The translations under genes were made by a program, and so were the position numbers. From Paenibacillus antarcticus (GTDB taxonomy: Bacteria > Bacillota > Bacilli > Paenibacillales > Paenibacillaceae), in NCBI RefSeq assembly GCF_001637225.1, contig NZ_LVJI01000025.1:1-64000 (forward strand): DNA of 64,000 nucleotides, in the 5' to 3' direction. The notes under the pieces are model-generated. The model was not told the DNA's origin. It saw only the letters and a list, made by a program, of their open reading frames with translations, and made no database searches. Shown piece by piece: positions 25,982-35,168 of the stretch. The first letter of the stretch is position 1, and each line of letters opens with the position of its first letter.

Positions 25982-27352
25982 CTAGAGTTGTGGAAGATTA
26001 TCATGTACAATTTTAAATCGTTTCTGGATATACATGAGACGTCTAAGAAGAAGAATGGCCCCTATAGCTAATCCAGCAATTAAACCGATCCAATAACCAT
26101 CTGCTCCAAGTGTAGTGTAAGTAGCTAATAGGTAACCGACAGGAAGACCTATAACCCAGAATGATATGAAGGCAATGATAAATGCGGGAGTAACATCCTT
26201 ATAACCACGTAATACGCCTTGAGTTGGCGTTGCAATAGCATCGGAAATCTGAAAGAAAATGGCATAGACTAGAAAATGCTGAATGAGCTCAATGATATGA
26301 TTCTCATCCGAGTAGAGGAATGCGACTTGTCTACTTGCGAAAATAAGTACAACGGCTGTGAGGAGCGAAAGGGCAACAGCCGTACCGATGCCAATTAATG
26401 CGTACTGTCGTGCATCTTTGGTTCGTCCTGCGCCTTTTTCAAATCCGACTAAGATCGTAAGGGTCATACAGATACTTAAAGGAATCATATATAAGGTTGT
26501 TGCAAAGTTTAAAGCTGCTTGATGTGCTGCAATGGTAGCCGTGTTAAATTGACTCATTAGTAGTGTGACCGCAGCAAAGACAGCCGTTTCAAAAAACACA
26601 GAGAATCCGATAGGTAAGCCTATCTTTAATAGTTCTTTCCATGCTTTCAAGGAAATCTTATAGAACTTATGAAATATACCGAATACGGCAAATTGTTGTT
26701 GACGGTGCACAAACCATATCGCAATGAAGAATATGCACCAGTATGTTATACCAGAGGCGATACCTGCACCAGCTCCACCAAGACGCGGGAAACCGAATTT
26801 ACCAAATATTAATAAATAATTGAGAGTGATGTTGATTGGCAAAGACATTAGTGTAATTGTCATGGAGGTTCGTGTTTCACCGAGTGCATCAATTAAGCTA
26901 CGTAATACCATATATCCGAACAAAGGAATAACACCTATGGAAATACCCAATAGGAATTGGTGAGCAATCTTTCTCACATTAGATTCCAAACTCATTGCAT
27001 CTAGAATGGGAGAAATAACAAGTCCTCCTAAGATCAGAACCATTACCGCGAGAATGAGTGAGAGCCAAAGTGCTTGTACGACCTGATAAGAAACTTTGTT
27101 CTTTTGGTTATTCCCAATTAATTGCGATACGATGGGAGTAAGGCCCATTAGAATTCCACTAAGACCGACTTGGACGGGTATCCAAAGACTAGAACCTATG
27201 GCTACGCCGGCGAGATCGACAGAGCTTGATTTTCCTGACATATTCGTGTCAAAAAAAGTGATCGCTGATAAGGTGATCTGGGTTATCAGAATGGGTAATA
27301 AAATGACTAGAAATTGCTTGTATTTTTCTCGGATGGTTGTTGTAGGTTTCAT
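25982..27352 (-). CDS. MATE-family multidrug efflux transporter (NorM-like)
   Basis: 456 residues with 12 predicted helices in two similar halves. Family features include the N-terminal LPILITQITLSAITFFDTNMSG, an SLWIPVQVGLSGILMG region, and the mid-protein GLPIGFSVFFETAVFA repeat. It exports cationic compounds by Na+ or H+ antiport. The substrate is unknown. No regulator gene lies alongside, and transcription ends at the shared terminator with pfkA. Confidence 0.9.
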   Translation of the reverse strand: MKPTTTIREKYKQFLVILLPILITQITLSAITFFDTNMSGKSSSVDLAGVAIGSSLWIPVQVGLSGILMGLTPIVSQLIGNNQKNKVSYQVVQALWLSLILAVMVLILGGLVISPILDAMSLESNVRKIAHQFLLGISIGVIPLFGYMVLRSLIDALGETRTSMTITLMSLPINITLNYLLIFGKFGFPRLGGAGAGIASGITYWCIFFIAIWFVHRQQQFAVFGIFHKFYKISLKAWKELLKIGLPIGFSVFFETAVFAAVTLLMSQFNTATIAAHQAALNFATTLYMIPLSICMTLTILVGFEKGAGRTKDARQYALIGIGTAVALSLLTAVVLIFASRQVAFLYSDENHIIELIQHFLVYAIFFQISDAIATPTQGVLRGYKDVTPAFIIAFISFWVIGLPVGYLLATYTTLGADGYWIGLIAGLAIGAILLLRRLMYIQKRFKIVHDNLPQL

Positions 27353-27403
27353 TAATATTCCTTTCTAAACTAACCAGTAAGATGGATTTAATATCACACA
27401 TGC

Positions 27404-27434
27404 AAAAGGCCCGGTTATTGACCGGGTCCTCTTT
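27404..27434 (-). terminator. Terminator of the DUF4015 gene
   Basis: On the minus strand GGACCCGGT pairs with ACCGGGCC, loop CAATA, followed by TTTTG. Confidence 0.8.
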
Positions 27435-27458
27435 GGGTTGAATGTACTATTGGATGGA

Positions 27459-28643
27459 CTATTTATAAGTTACACCCTTACTATATCGATTGTTAGCATT
27501 CCAGAGCAGATACTCATCCACTTTCATATCTTTCATCGCTCGGATTTGTTCTTCTACTTCGTTCTTGCCATATTTAGTGTAGTGTCCGCTACCTAACCAA
27601 CTGGCAGTGAAATCTTGAATCCAAGGCCGTATGATAGGTTTTTGATCTCCAAGTGGATCAAGTTTCTTATGGGTATCGACCATTGAGCCTTTAATTACAG
27701 CGTAAGGTTCTTTATCAGGGTTTGTTGCGCCAAACCAACCGGTGGAGTAATGACTCGGATATACCATAGGTGCGATAACATCCACATTTTCAGAAATTTT
27801 GACCATATCTTGTCCAATACCTTCAGCTGCTGGAACGGATGCAGCGTATCCAAAGATATCGACTGATACGCGAAGTCCGAGTGGAGCCAACTCTTTGCGT
27901 GCATATTGAACAAATTCAGTAACAATATCTACACGAGATTTTTCATTTTTAACATATGTCATCGCATCTGCACGTTTCTCAAATCCTTCAGGGAAACGAA
28001 CGTAATCGAATTGGATTTCTTTAAAACCTAGTTTAGCGGCTTCCTTCGCTAGTTCAATATTGTAATCCCATACTTCCTTGCTATAGGGATTTACAAATGC
28101 ATCTCCATTCCCATTCTTCCAAAGCGTACCGTCTTTTTTAACAAAAGATAATTTGGGATTCTTGGTAGCTAGAATAGTGTCTTTAAATACAACAATTCGT
28201 GCGATAGGGTATACATTATGTTTTTGTAGTCGTTCCATTAGTGATCCGATGTTTCCAATGTAAGGCTGGGTTTTGCCCAGTTTTTGAAGAATTGGATTAT
28301 CAGATTTGTACGTTATGTAACCAGCATCATCCTTGAGATCAATAACCATAGCATTAAGGTCAGTTGAATCAATAAGGTCTAACAACTCAGTCATGCGTGA
28401 ACCTCCTGCACTATGAGCTGTGACATAGATCCCTTTAACAACGGGTGCATCCTTCTGAGGGTCTACCTTGTCCGACGGTTGTAATGGATCTGACGGGTTG
28501 CCTAATGTAGTAGTAGTTCCCGTGTTTTGGGTCATAGCTGAATGAATAGATGATTGCAATTTGCTGATCGTCCCTGGTTGATCTGTTGACTGCCCTGATG
28601 TACTTCCCAATACTAATAACATTAATGCCCAAATGATGTTCAT
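27459..28643 (-). CDS. Putative exported glycoside hydrolase (DUF4015)
   Basis: 394 residues. A signal-peptide-like N-terminus (about 1-19), then a Ser/Thr/Pro-rich linker (to about 65), then a TIM-barrel-like DUF4015 domain: VKGIYVTAHSAGG, AMVIDLKDDAGYITY, IARIVVFKD, EIQFDYVRFPEG, SVDIFGYAAS and APMVYPSHYS. These resemble GH13-related barrels with acidic residues at strand ends (Asp in FDYVRFP). The family is of unproven substrate, presumably a cell-surface polysaccharide. Confidence 0.85.
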   Translation of the reverse strand: MNIIWALMLLVLGSTSGQSTDQPGTISKLQSSIHSAMTQNTGTTTTLGNPSDPLQPSDKVDPQKDAPVVKGIYVTAHSAGGSRMTELLDLIDSTDLNAMVIDLKDDAGYITYKSDNPILQKLGKTQPYIGNIGSLMERLQKHNVYPIARIVVFKDTILATKNPKLSFVKKDGTLWKNGNGDAFVNPYSKEVWDYNIELAKEAAKLGFKEIQFDYVRFPEGFEKRADAMTYVKNEKSRVDIVTEFVQYARKELAPLGLRVSVDIFGYAASVPAAEGIGQDMVKISENVDVIAPMVYPSHYSTGWFGATNPDKEPYAVIKGSMVDTHKKLDPLGDQKPIIRPWIQDFTASWLGSGHYTKYGKNEVEEQIRAMKDMKVDEYLLWNANNRYSKGVTYK

Positions 28644-28796
28644 AATCTCTCTCCCCTATAGCGTATGCGCTCTCATTAGTATGATTATATAGAAGCAATG
28701 GCTTCTAAAAACAACAGCTTTGTAACAATCATTATTTCAAATAATCTTATTGTGTTTTAACCTCAAATGAAGGGAATTAAACAATCCTATACATAT

Positions 28797-28838
28797 AAAA
28801 TGCCGTCTATTCCGCCAAAAGTGGGGAGGAGACGGCAT
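28797..28838 (-). terminator. Terminator of the small gene at 28859
   Basis: On the minus strand ATGCCGTCT pairs with AGACGGCAT around a 21-nt loop, followed by TTTAT. Confidence 0.7.
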
Positions 28839-28858
28839 GAAAATCTAGCTTACTTCTG

Positions 28859-29053
28859 TTAATGAAGATGAGCGAGGTTCTGATGTTCGCAAATACTGAT
28901 TTGGATAATCTCCATGGCATCCTGGGGTTCAAGAATACTAAGTCCGTCACGCAACATAATGAGGGAATTTAGTTCTTTTTGTTTTAAGAAAGGCATCATA
29001 TCAGGATACCAGCGTTTAACAATCTGAGACAATGTTACGGATTCCATTTCCAC
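28859..29053 (-). CDS. Small hypothetical protein, 64 residues
   Basis: Begins (GTG) MEMESVTLSQIVKRWYPD and is predicted helical throughout, with one cysteine and a His-rich C-terminus (HQNLAHLH). The ribosome binding site AAAGGG lies about 9 nt before GTG 29053; ATG 29047 is an alternative. It has its own terminator, which supports a real gene. No family is recognised. Confidence 0.6.
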   Translation of the reverse strand: MEMESVTLSQIVKRWYPDMMPFLKQKELNSLIMLRDGLSILEPQDAMEIIQISICEHQNLAHLH

Positions 29054-29230
29054 AAAAAATCACCCTTTCTCCTTTAAATTCTTTACTGTCAAAAGTTCTT
29101 GAGTAGCGAATAGGAAAAATCTTTCGTGCCTGGGCATTAAGGGTGAATCTGTATCTTATGCGATGAAATGGAAATTACGCATCTATAATATAACATAAAT
29201 TTGAATCCATAACACGCTGTTTATCAAAAA

Positions 29231-30052
29231 TCATCTCCTGCGGAATGATCCCATAATACCTACCGTTTCCACAATGTTTACAAAGGCATTGGGATCCGTT
29301 TTTTTGATGATTCGTTTTAGCTCTGCTAGCTCATATTGGGTCGTGACAGTCATCAACATATCTCTAGGCTCGTGAGAATAGGCGCCTTCTGTTTTGATCT
29401 TGGTAACGCCACGTGGAATTTTAAGTAGCTGATCTAGTAGTTCCTCAGTCTGATTGGTAACAATATATACCGTTACTTTAATGTGACTGATATGTATAAG
29501 ATCTAGGACCCTACCTGTAATGTATATTGAAGCCATAGAAGCCAAGGCTACATTCCAATTATTACTTAAGTATCCTGCCGCAAGAATGACCATACCATTC
29601 ATGACAACGATAATATTGCCTACTGGGAAATCACGGTAGCGTGTAATTAATGAACCAATGATATCAAATCCACCAGAAGATCCACCTACACGAAAGGAAA
29701 TACCACTTCCTATTCCAACGAGTACCCCTCCGAACACACTAGCCAGAAGGAAATCGGTTATGACGAGTTTAACGGGGATAGCTGTTAGGAACCATGTGGT
29801 TGCAACAACAGAGAGTATGCTGAGACTGATGAATCGTTTCCCCAATTTAAACCAACCTGCAATCAGAATTGGGATGTTGATGATGAAGTACATGGCACTA
29901 AGACTAAAATCACTGAAATAACTGATTAGTAAGGATACACCAGAAACACCGCCACTCAGCAGTTGGTGTGGAATAAGAAACAAATTAAAGCCACATGCTA
30001 TAATTGCGGCGCCGAGAATTATTGATATTGCATTCCAAACATCTTTTAACAA
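29231..30052 (-). CDS. YitT/YpjC-family membrane protein (DUF161 + DUF2179)
   Basis: 273 residues. Five to six transmembrane helices with LLSGGVSGVSLLISY and FRVGGSSGGFDIIGSL glycine-rich motifs typical of the YitT family, then a soluble C-terminal DUF2179 domain (about 215-270; RGVTKIKTEGAYS, VNIVETVGIMG) of ACT/PII-like fold. Transport or signalling substrate is unknown. The start is TTG with GAGGTGGG 6 nt upstream. It is divergent from cshA. Confidence 0.88.
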   Translation of the reverse strand: MLKDVWNAISIILGAAIIACGFNLFLIPHQLLSGGVSGVSLLISYFSDFSLSAMYFIINIPILIAGWFKLGKRFISLSILSVVATTWFLTAIPVKLVITDFLLASVFGGVLVGIGSGISFRVGGSSGGFDIIGSLITRYRDFPVGNIIVVMNGMVILAAGYLSNNWNVALASMASIYITGRVLDLIHISHIKVTVYIVTNQTEELLDQLLKIPRGVTKIKTEGAYSHEPRDMLMTVTTQYELAELKRIIKKTDPNAFVNIVETVGIMGSFRRR

Positions 30053-30145
30053 AATAAACCCACCTCTTATGTCTTGTTTTATGTCTTTTGTTAGTAAATA
30101 TTTTTATTATTCGGATTAACTTAGTAGTAAATGCAATTTGTTTTG

Positions 30146-30154
30146 TGATATAAT
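30146..30154 (+). promoter_or_regulatory. Extended -10 promoter candidate for cshA
   Basis: TGATATAAT (extended TGn-TATAAT). No good -35 is seen. If used, the cshA mRNA would carry a leader of about 248 nt. Confidence 0.5.
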
Positions 30155-30264
30155 GTATTGGATGTTCTTGAGTAGGGTTGTACAATAGTATTATTTTTGC
30201 ATTATTTCGGCTTAATAATAACCGAATAGTCATTTAAATGGTTTAAAAAAATCCGAATAGCGCT

Positions 30265-30384
30265 ATGAACTTTTGTTCATGCAATATTTTACGGCATGTA
30301 TGGCTACCCTATACACGTATGCCGCTACTTAAGAATACAGAGAAGAATGTGGAATGTCCACTTACAAGAAAGTGGAATATCCAC
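30265..30384 (+). promoter_or_regulatory. Structured 5' leader of the DEAD-box helicase gene
   Basis: A series of hairpins lies between the promoter candidate and the TTG start: ATGAAC/GTTCAT (30265-30280), CGGCAT/ATGCCG (30292-30324), and two near-identical mini-hairpins GTGGAATGTCCAC (30349-30361) and GTGGAATATCCAC (30372-30384) repeated with a 23-nt period. The last ends 7 nt before the GAAGGAG ribosome binding site. Long structured leaders on RNA helicase genes often mediate cold induction or autoregulation; that role here is inferred. Confidence 0.55.
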
Positions 30385-30408
30385 TATATAGAAGGAGCAT
30401 GAATATAT

Positions 30409-32037
30409 TTGAAAACATTTGCAGAATTTGGCTTGGAGCCTAAGATCCTCCAGGCAATTACGGAGCTAGGATTTGAAGAATCCACGCCAATTCAAGACCA
30501 AGCTATTCCTATCGCTATGTCAGGAAGAGATTTGATCGGTCAAGCACAAACAGGTACTGGTAAGACAGCGGCATTTGGTTTACCGTTGATTTCCAAAATT
30601 GCTAAAGAAGAAGAAAGAATCATGGCTTTGATCATGACTCCGACTCGTGAGCTTGCAATCCAAGTAGCTGAAGAAATCGGTAAACTTTCTCGCTTCAAAG
30701 GAATTCGTTCGTTAGCTATTTATGGTGGTCAAGATATTAGCCGTCAAATTCGTTCCCTTAAAAACAAACCTCAGGTTATCATTGGTACACCTGGACGTCT
30801 TCTGGATCATATTAACCGCAAAACAATCAAGTTGACTGATGTTCAAACGGTTGTATTGGATGAAGCAGATGAAATGCTTGATATGGGCTTCATGGAAGAT
30901 ATTCAATCCATTCTAAAGTTGGTACCAGCAGAACGTCAGACTATGCTTTTCTCCGCAACTATGCCAGCTAACATTCAGAAGCTTGCACAACAGTTCTTGA
31001 ATAATCCTGAGCACGTATCAGTTATTCCTAAACATGTAAGTGCTCCACTTATTGATCAAGCTTATATCGAAGTTCCTGAGCGTCAAAAATTCGAAGCACT
31101 TAGTCGTCTAATTGATATGGAATCTCCAGATCTTGCCATCGTATTTGGACGTACTAAACGTCGTGTAGACGAATTGTCTGAAGCTTTGCAGAAACGTGGA
31201 TATTCAGCTGATGGATTACACGGTGACTTGTCTCAGAACCAACGTGATGCTGTAATGCGTAAATTCCGCGATGGCAGTATTGACGTACTAGTTGCAACAG
31301 ATGTAGCAGCTCGTGGTCTTGACGTTTCTGGTGTAACTCACGTTATCAACTTCGATCTTCCTCAAGATCCTGAGAGCTATGTACACCGTATTGGTCGTAC
31401 TGGTCGTGCAGGTAAAGAAGGTACGGCTTGGTCATTCGTAACTCCACGTGAAATGGATCATTTCCACTTTATCGAGCGTGTTACTCGTCACCGTATTACA
31501 CGTAAACCACTTCCAACAATGGCTGAGGCTATTGAAGGTAAACAACGTATTACTGCTGAAAGATTGCTTGAAACGTTGGAAAAAGGTGAGTTGAACGAGT
31601 ACAAAGGAATTGCTATCCAGTTGTTAGAGCAATATGATTCAGTTCAATTGTTAACTGCAGCTATGAAGTTACTTACAGGTGAGAAGAAGGATAGTGATAT
31701 CCATTTGACTCCGGAAGATCCAATGCGTGCTAAACGTCGTAAGCCAGACATTCGCAGTGGTCGTAAGCCTTCAGGTGGTGGTAGCTATAGTTCCCGTAAC
31801 GGTAGCAGCAGTACTTCTGGATCCAGCACAGGCGGTGGTAACTATCGTCGTGATCGTGACAGTAGTGGTGGTGGAAGCCGTGGTGGATATGCTGGTAAGA
31901 GCAGTTACAACAAAGATGGCGGAGCTAGTCGTGATTCTGCAGCACGTACGAACAGACCGCGTCCAAGTAGTAGCACTAGCAGCACTGGCAGCAGCGCTAG
32001 CCGTCCGGCTAAACGTCCTGACAGTTCATTCGAATAA
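30409..32037 (+). CDS. cshA: DEAD-box ATP-dependent RNA helicase
   Basis: 542 residues. Motifs in order: Q-motif ([13 protein letters not shown]), I AQTGTGKT (46-53), Ia [14 protein letters not shown] (150-153), III SAT, IV-V ([10 protein letters not shown]) and [13 protein letters not shown] low-complexity Gly/Ser/Arg tail (about 445-542) resembles RGG-type RNA-binding tails of CshA. It unwinds RNA in ribosome assembly and in the degradosome at low temperature. The start is TTG with GAAGGAG 11 nt upstream, and the leader is structured. Confidence 0.94.
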   Translation: MKTFAEFGLEPKILQAITELGFEESTPIQDQAIPIAMSGRDLIGQAQTGTGKTAAFGLPLISKIAKEEERIMALIMTPTRELAIQVAEEIGKLSRFKGIRSLAIYGGQDISRQIRSLKNKPQVIIGTPGRLLDHINRKTIKLTDVQTVVLDEADEMLDMGFMEDIQSILKLVPAERQTMLFSATMPANIQKLAQQFLNNPEHVSVIPKHVSAPLIDQAYIEVPERQKFEALSRLIDMESPDLAIVFGRTKRRVDELSEALQKRGYSADGLHGDLSQNQRDAVMRKFRDGSIDVLVATDVAARGLDVSGVTHVINFDLPQDPESYVHRIGRTGRAGKEGTAWSFVTPREMDHFHFIERVTRHRITRKPLPTMAEAIEGKQRITAERLLETLEKGELNEYKGIAIQLLEQYDSVQLLTAAMKLLTGEKKDSDIHLTPEDPMRAKRRKPDIRSGRKPSGGGSYSSRNGSSSTSGSSTGGGNYRRDRDSSGGGSRGGYAGKSSYNKDGGASRDSAARTNRPRPSSSTSSTGSSASRPAKRPDSSFE

Positions 32038-32052
32038 TATTAATACAACTAT

Positions 32053-32086
32053 AAGGCGAAGTGTAATTACACTTCGTCTTTTCTTT
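32053..32086 (+). terminator. Terminator of cshA
   Basis: GGCGAAGTGTAA pairs with TTACACTTCGTC with essentially no loop, followed by TTTTCTTT. Confidence 0.82.
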
Positions 32087-32191
32087 ATGTGAAATAATAA
32101 AATACATAAGTAGAAAATTATGGACTGGCATTCTCTACCGTAAATACGGTATATTATTATGTACATGCATGTTTACAGAGGAGGAGAGATC

Positions 32192-32974
32192 TTGGAATTT
32201 AGAGGCGCAATGGGAGGAATTTACAAATTAACGGAATGGGTTTCGCGAATAGCACTCAGTAACATACTGTGGGTGATCTGTTCTGCTCCGTTTTTATTTG
32301 TACTATTATTTAAATTCTTGTTGTTTCAAACGACAGCGACAGCAAATGATCAATTATTGTTAAACTGGGCTATGGGTATTTTGGCACCGTTTACATTGTT
32401 TCCTGCGATCTCAGCTTTATTTGCTACGGTACGGAAGTGGATTATGGGGGATACTGATGTACCTGTGATTCGCACATTTTTTAAGGGTTACAAGGATAAT
32501 TACAAACAGTCTATGATTGGTGGATTCTTCTATACACTGTTGTTTGTTATTATGTTTATTGATTATAAGGTTTATATGACATTGGATAACTTACAACTCG
32601 TGGGTGGAGTCATGCTCCTACTACTTGTTATGCTATTTGTTTCTATGTTTAATTTCTTCTCTATGGTTGTCCATTATCACATGAGTATTTTCCTGATTAT
32701 AAAAAATGCCATTCTCCTAACGCTCATTCGTCCTTTTAAAATGGTTGCGACAGTAGCTGGTTGTGGATTATTGTTATATGTCACATCATTATATCCCGTA
32801 TTGATTGTATTTTTCATCATCACGTTAATGGCGATGTGGTCATTCTTTAACTTCTATGGATCTTTCCTCAAAATGCAAGAGAAGGCGGAACGGATGAGAC
32901 TCTTAGAAGAAGAGAAGCAACAAGAAGTGACTGAGTCTTCTTCTTTAGAAGAAGGTACAATATCTAAGAATTAA
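32192..32974 (+). CDS. YesL-family membrane protein (DUF624)
   Basis: 260 residues with about five transmembrane helices. The start matches YesL proteins (LEFRGAMGGIYKLTEW...), and TTG 32192 has AGGAGGAG 5 nt upstream. An ATG eleven codons earlier lacks a ribosome binding site. YesL-type proteins usually neighbour carbohydrate ABC transporters or two-component genes, but none is here. The C-terminus is charged (EKAERMRLLEEEKQQ). The molecular role of the family is unknown. Confidence 0.82.
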   Translation: MEFRGAMGGIYKLTEWVSRIALSNILWVICSAPFLFVLLFKFLLFQTTATANDQLLLNWAMGILAPFTLFPAISALFATVRKWIMGDTDVPVIRTFFKGYKDNYKQSMIGGFFYTLLFVIMFIDYKVYMTLDNLQLVGGVMLLLLVMLFVSMFNFFSMVVHYHMSIFLIIKNAILLTLIRPFKMVATVAGCGLLLYVTSLYPVLIVFFIITLMAMWSFFNFYGSFLKMQEKAERMRLLEEEKQQEVTESSSLEEGTISKN

Positions 32975-33025
32975 CTTTGATCATGAATTGTAATAAAATG
33001 GAGTGAAAAAAAGACTCCATTTGAG

Positions 33026-33054
33026 TTTACATTTATAAGTGTTAGGATTATAAT
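33026..33054 (+). promoter_or_regulatory. Promoter of 6S RNA
   Basis: TTTACA (33026-33031), 17-bp spacer, TATAAT (33049-33054). The predicted start at about 33061 coincides exactly with the first base of the 6S RNA closing stem. Confidence 0.8.
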
Positions 33055-33060
33055 AATAAC

Positions 33061-33253
33061 AAATCCTGCGATGTTCGCCACGGTTAATCGTTATTTTGAA
33101 CCAATGATGATGTCTAGGGAGATCAATAAGGAGCGTGGCTGAAACGCCCTGTCTATATGACATGGGGACTTCAAAAACATTTCTGCGATCACCCACCTGC
33201 TACTGCAGGTTCAGAAGACAATTTGACCGAACGGCATAAGCGGGATTCTTTTT
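33061..33253 (+). ncRNA. ssrS: 6S RNA
   Basis: Regulatory RNA that mimics an open promoter and sequesters sigma-A RNA polymerase. The two ends pair: AATCCTGC at 33062 with GCGGGATT at 33240, and conserved 6S elements flank the stem (GCGATGTTCGCCA after the 5' strand, CGGCATAAG before the 3' strand). An internal stem CGGTTAA (33081) pairs with TTGACCG (33223), enclosing a large unpaired centre, with an apical CCTGC/GCAGG hairpin. A near-consensus promoter starts it precisely. The call is from pattern recognition; the exact 3' end is uncertain (33247-33325). Confidence 0.85.
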
Positions 33254-33278
33254 ATTTAACTTATGAATTATAATTCCC

Positions 33279-33325
33279 AAAGCATTTCACTATCGATAAT
33301 TATCGATGCTGGAATGCTTTTTTTG
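33279..33325 (+). terminator. Terminator downstream of 6S RNA
   Basis: AAAGCATT-C pairs with G-GAATGCTTT outside and ATCGATAATTATCGAT forms the inside palindrome, followed by T residues. It may end 6S precursor transcripts before the DUF1499-like gene. Confidence 0.8.
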
Positions 33326-33421
33326 TTGAGACTACGAGATTATATGGCCAACCTCTTTTGTTCTGGAGAGTTCAATGTTAAACTATTATGTATTGATGGT
33401 TATTTTAAAGGGGGAAAGGTC

Positions 33422-33814
33422 TTGTCGTTAAAGAGAGTTCTAGTGGGGATCATACGTAGTCAAGAAGGAACCGGAGACAGAGCAAAAGATCCTAAAATGA
33501 AAACGCGCTATTACAATTTATCGAAAGACAAGGCATGGGAGGAGATTTCTTCCACGCTTAAAAAAATTCCGGGTTATAAAGTGTTACATGAAGTTCCAGG
33601 TGTTGGAGAGATTATTCTTGAGAAGAGGACTTCTATGGGACGTACGGTGGATATTACCGTGTCTGTTCTTTCGACGGGTCCTGTTCGTAGTGCAGTGGAT
33701 ATATACTCAGCATCTAGAGGTTCGTTGGGTGATCTAGGAGCTAATTATCGATATATTATTCATTTGTTTGCAGCTCTAGATAAGAAGTTGGCTAAATTTA
33801 AAACATCTGAGTAA
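33422..33814 (+). CDS. DUF1499-like cytosolic protein
   Basis: 130 residues. It opens SLKRVLVGIIRSQEGTGDRAKDP, then MKTRYYNLSKDKAWEEI, a GYKVLHEVPGVGEIILEKR strand pair and VDIYSASRGSLGDLGANYRYI, which resemble DUF1499-type proteins of unknown function. The start is TTG 33422 with AAAGGGGGAAAGG just upstream. The open frame continues back to 33263 but that part overlaps the 6S terminator and lacks a ribosome binding site. Confidence 0.65.
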   Translation: MSLKRVLVGIIRSQEGTGDRAKDPKMKTRYYNLSKDKAWEEISSTLKKIPGYKVLHEVPGVGEIILEKRTSMGRTVDITVSVLSTGPVRSAVDIYSASRGSLGDLGANYRYIIHLFAALDKKLAKFKTSE

Positions 33815-33833
33815 GAATTCGAGTTATTAATTT

Positions 33834-33874
33834 AAAAAAGCGAGAGGAAGAAGATCTCTTTCTCACGCTTTTTT
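33834..33874. terminator. Bidirectional terminator between DUF1499-like gene and tpx
   Basis: AAAAAGCG pairs with CGCTTTTTT with an inner GAG-rich stem. Convergent genes flank it. Confidence 0.8.
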
Positions 33875-33883
33875 AAGCATAAA

Positions 33884-34402
33884 TTACAGCAAAGATTTAA
33901 CTGCTTTTACAGCATCTTCATAGTTTGGATGTTCTGTCATTTCACTAAGATATTCAACATAAGTGAGCTTATCGTCTTTGTCGATTACAAATATCGAACG
34001 CATATCAAGACGGAATTCTTTAATTAATACGCCATATGCTTCACCAAAAGAAGATGTCTTATGGTCAGACAATGTAACGACGCGCTCCACACCGGCTGCA
34101 CCGCACCAACGTGCTTGTGCAAATGGGAGATCCATACTAACGGTAAGGATAATGACATCATCGCCTAACGTAGATGCCTCTTCGTTGAAACGACGTGTTT
34201 GTGAATCACAGACACCTGTATCTAAAGAAGGGACGACACTGATTAATTTAATTTTACCTGCGTAATCCTTTAAGGATACGTCTTCAAGCAAGTTTTTGCT
34301 AACAGTGAAATCAGGAGCGGAATCACCTGCTTTCAGTTTTGGTCCAATCAATGTAATAGGGTTACTCTTGAAAGTTGCGATACCAGTACGTTCTTGTGCC
34401 AA
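33884..34402 (-). CDS. tpx: Thiol peroxidase (Tpx, atypical 2-Cys peroxiredoxin)
   Basis: Reduces hydroperoxides using thioredoxin. 172 residues. The peroxidatic Cys65 lies in PSLDTGVCDSQT and the resolving Cys100 in ARWCGAAGVER; ITLIGPKLKAGDSAPDFTV is the usual opening. The start is TTG 34402 with AAGGAGG 9 nt upstream. The frame extends back to 34447 without a ribosome binding site, and the trimmed length fits the family. Confidence 0.94.
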   Translation of the reverse strand: MAQERTGIATFKSNPITLIGPKLKAGDSAPDFTVSKNLLEDVSLKDYAGKIKLISVVPSLDTGVCDSQTRRFNEEASTLGDDVIILTVSMDLPFAQARWCGAAGVERVVTLSDHKTSSFGEAYGVLIKEFRLDMRSIFVIDKDDKLTYVEYLSEMTEHPNYEDAVKAVKSLL

Positions 34403-34518
34403 TGTGATTATCCTCCTTGATTTTTTAGATTTATTAAAGACTGTCAAGGGTATTATAATCTTTTTAGAATAACATTACCAATCATGATGTTGTTAGTATA
34501 GAGTAGAGGAAGGTTTAT

Positions 34519-35124
34519 ATGATATTTATCCGAAGTGAAAATTGGAAAAGTTACTTGAGATTGTATCCTGTAACATCATTATTGCTATTAGCAAACGTTA
34601 TTATGTTCTTGGTGTTAACTTTTAATGGTGGTTCTACCCATAACGAGACGCTTTATAAGTTTGGCGCGTTGGTTAATGAGGGAGAAAGCTGGAGATATGT
34701 GACAGCGATGTTCCTTCATAGTGGATTTGATCATTTATTATTTAATTGTTTCGGATTACTCGTATTTGCTCCGCCGCTAGAACGGCTCATGGGTTCGTGG
34801 AAATACATTTTGTTGTACTTCTTGAGTGGTATTGTGGGGAATGTGCTGTCATCTGCTTATAATATTCAAATGGATAAGAATGTTATATCGGTTGGGGCTT
34901 CAGGCGCAATCTATGGGATATACGGTGCTTACCTATACATCGCTCTGTTCCAAAGAAAGTTTTTGGATGAAGCCTCTCGTAAGACGTTGTATGCTATGCT
35001 TATATTTGGGGTTATTTCTTCACTCATTGTGGCGAGTGTGAATTGGATGGCTCATTTTGGTGGTTTAATTGGTGGATTCTTCATATATGGACTCATCATT
35101 AGACTGTTAGGTAAGCGACGATAA
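34519..35124 (+). CDS. Rhomboid intramembrane serine protease
   Basis: 201 residues, six helices. The catalytic dyad is visible: Ser128 in GASGAIYG and His179 in MAHFGGLIGG. The helix-2 motif is HSGFDHLLFNCFGL (His71, Asn76). It has the minimal six-helix form, without the extra C-terminal TPR region of B. subtilis GluP. It cleaves transmembrane helices of unknown substrates. GAGGAAGG precedes the ATG. Divergent from tpx. Confidence 0.93.
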   Translation: MIFIRSENWKSYLRLYPVTSLLLLANVIMFLVLTFNGGSTHNETLYKFGALVNEGESWRYVTAMFLHSGFDHLLFNCFGLLVFAPPLERLMGSWKYILLYFLSGIVGNVLSSAYNIQMDKNVISVGASGAIYGIYGAYLYIALFQRKFLDEASRKTLYAMLIFGVISSLIVASVNWMAHFGGLIGGFFIYGLIIRLLGKRR

Positions 35125-35168
35125 ATTAAGGTTAAGATCATACATTCTAGATTGGAGCGATCATTCGC

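Noticed and set aside
31727..32092. Valine/alanine-rich frame overlapping the cshA 3' end
   Set aside because: A shadow of the Gly/Ser/Arg-rich tail codons in another frame, with no ribosome binding site.
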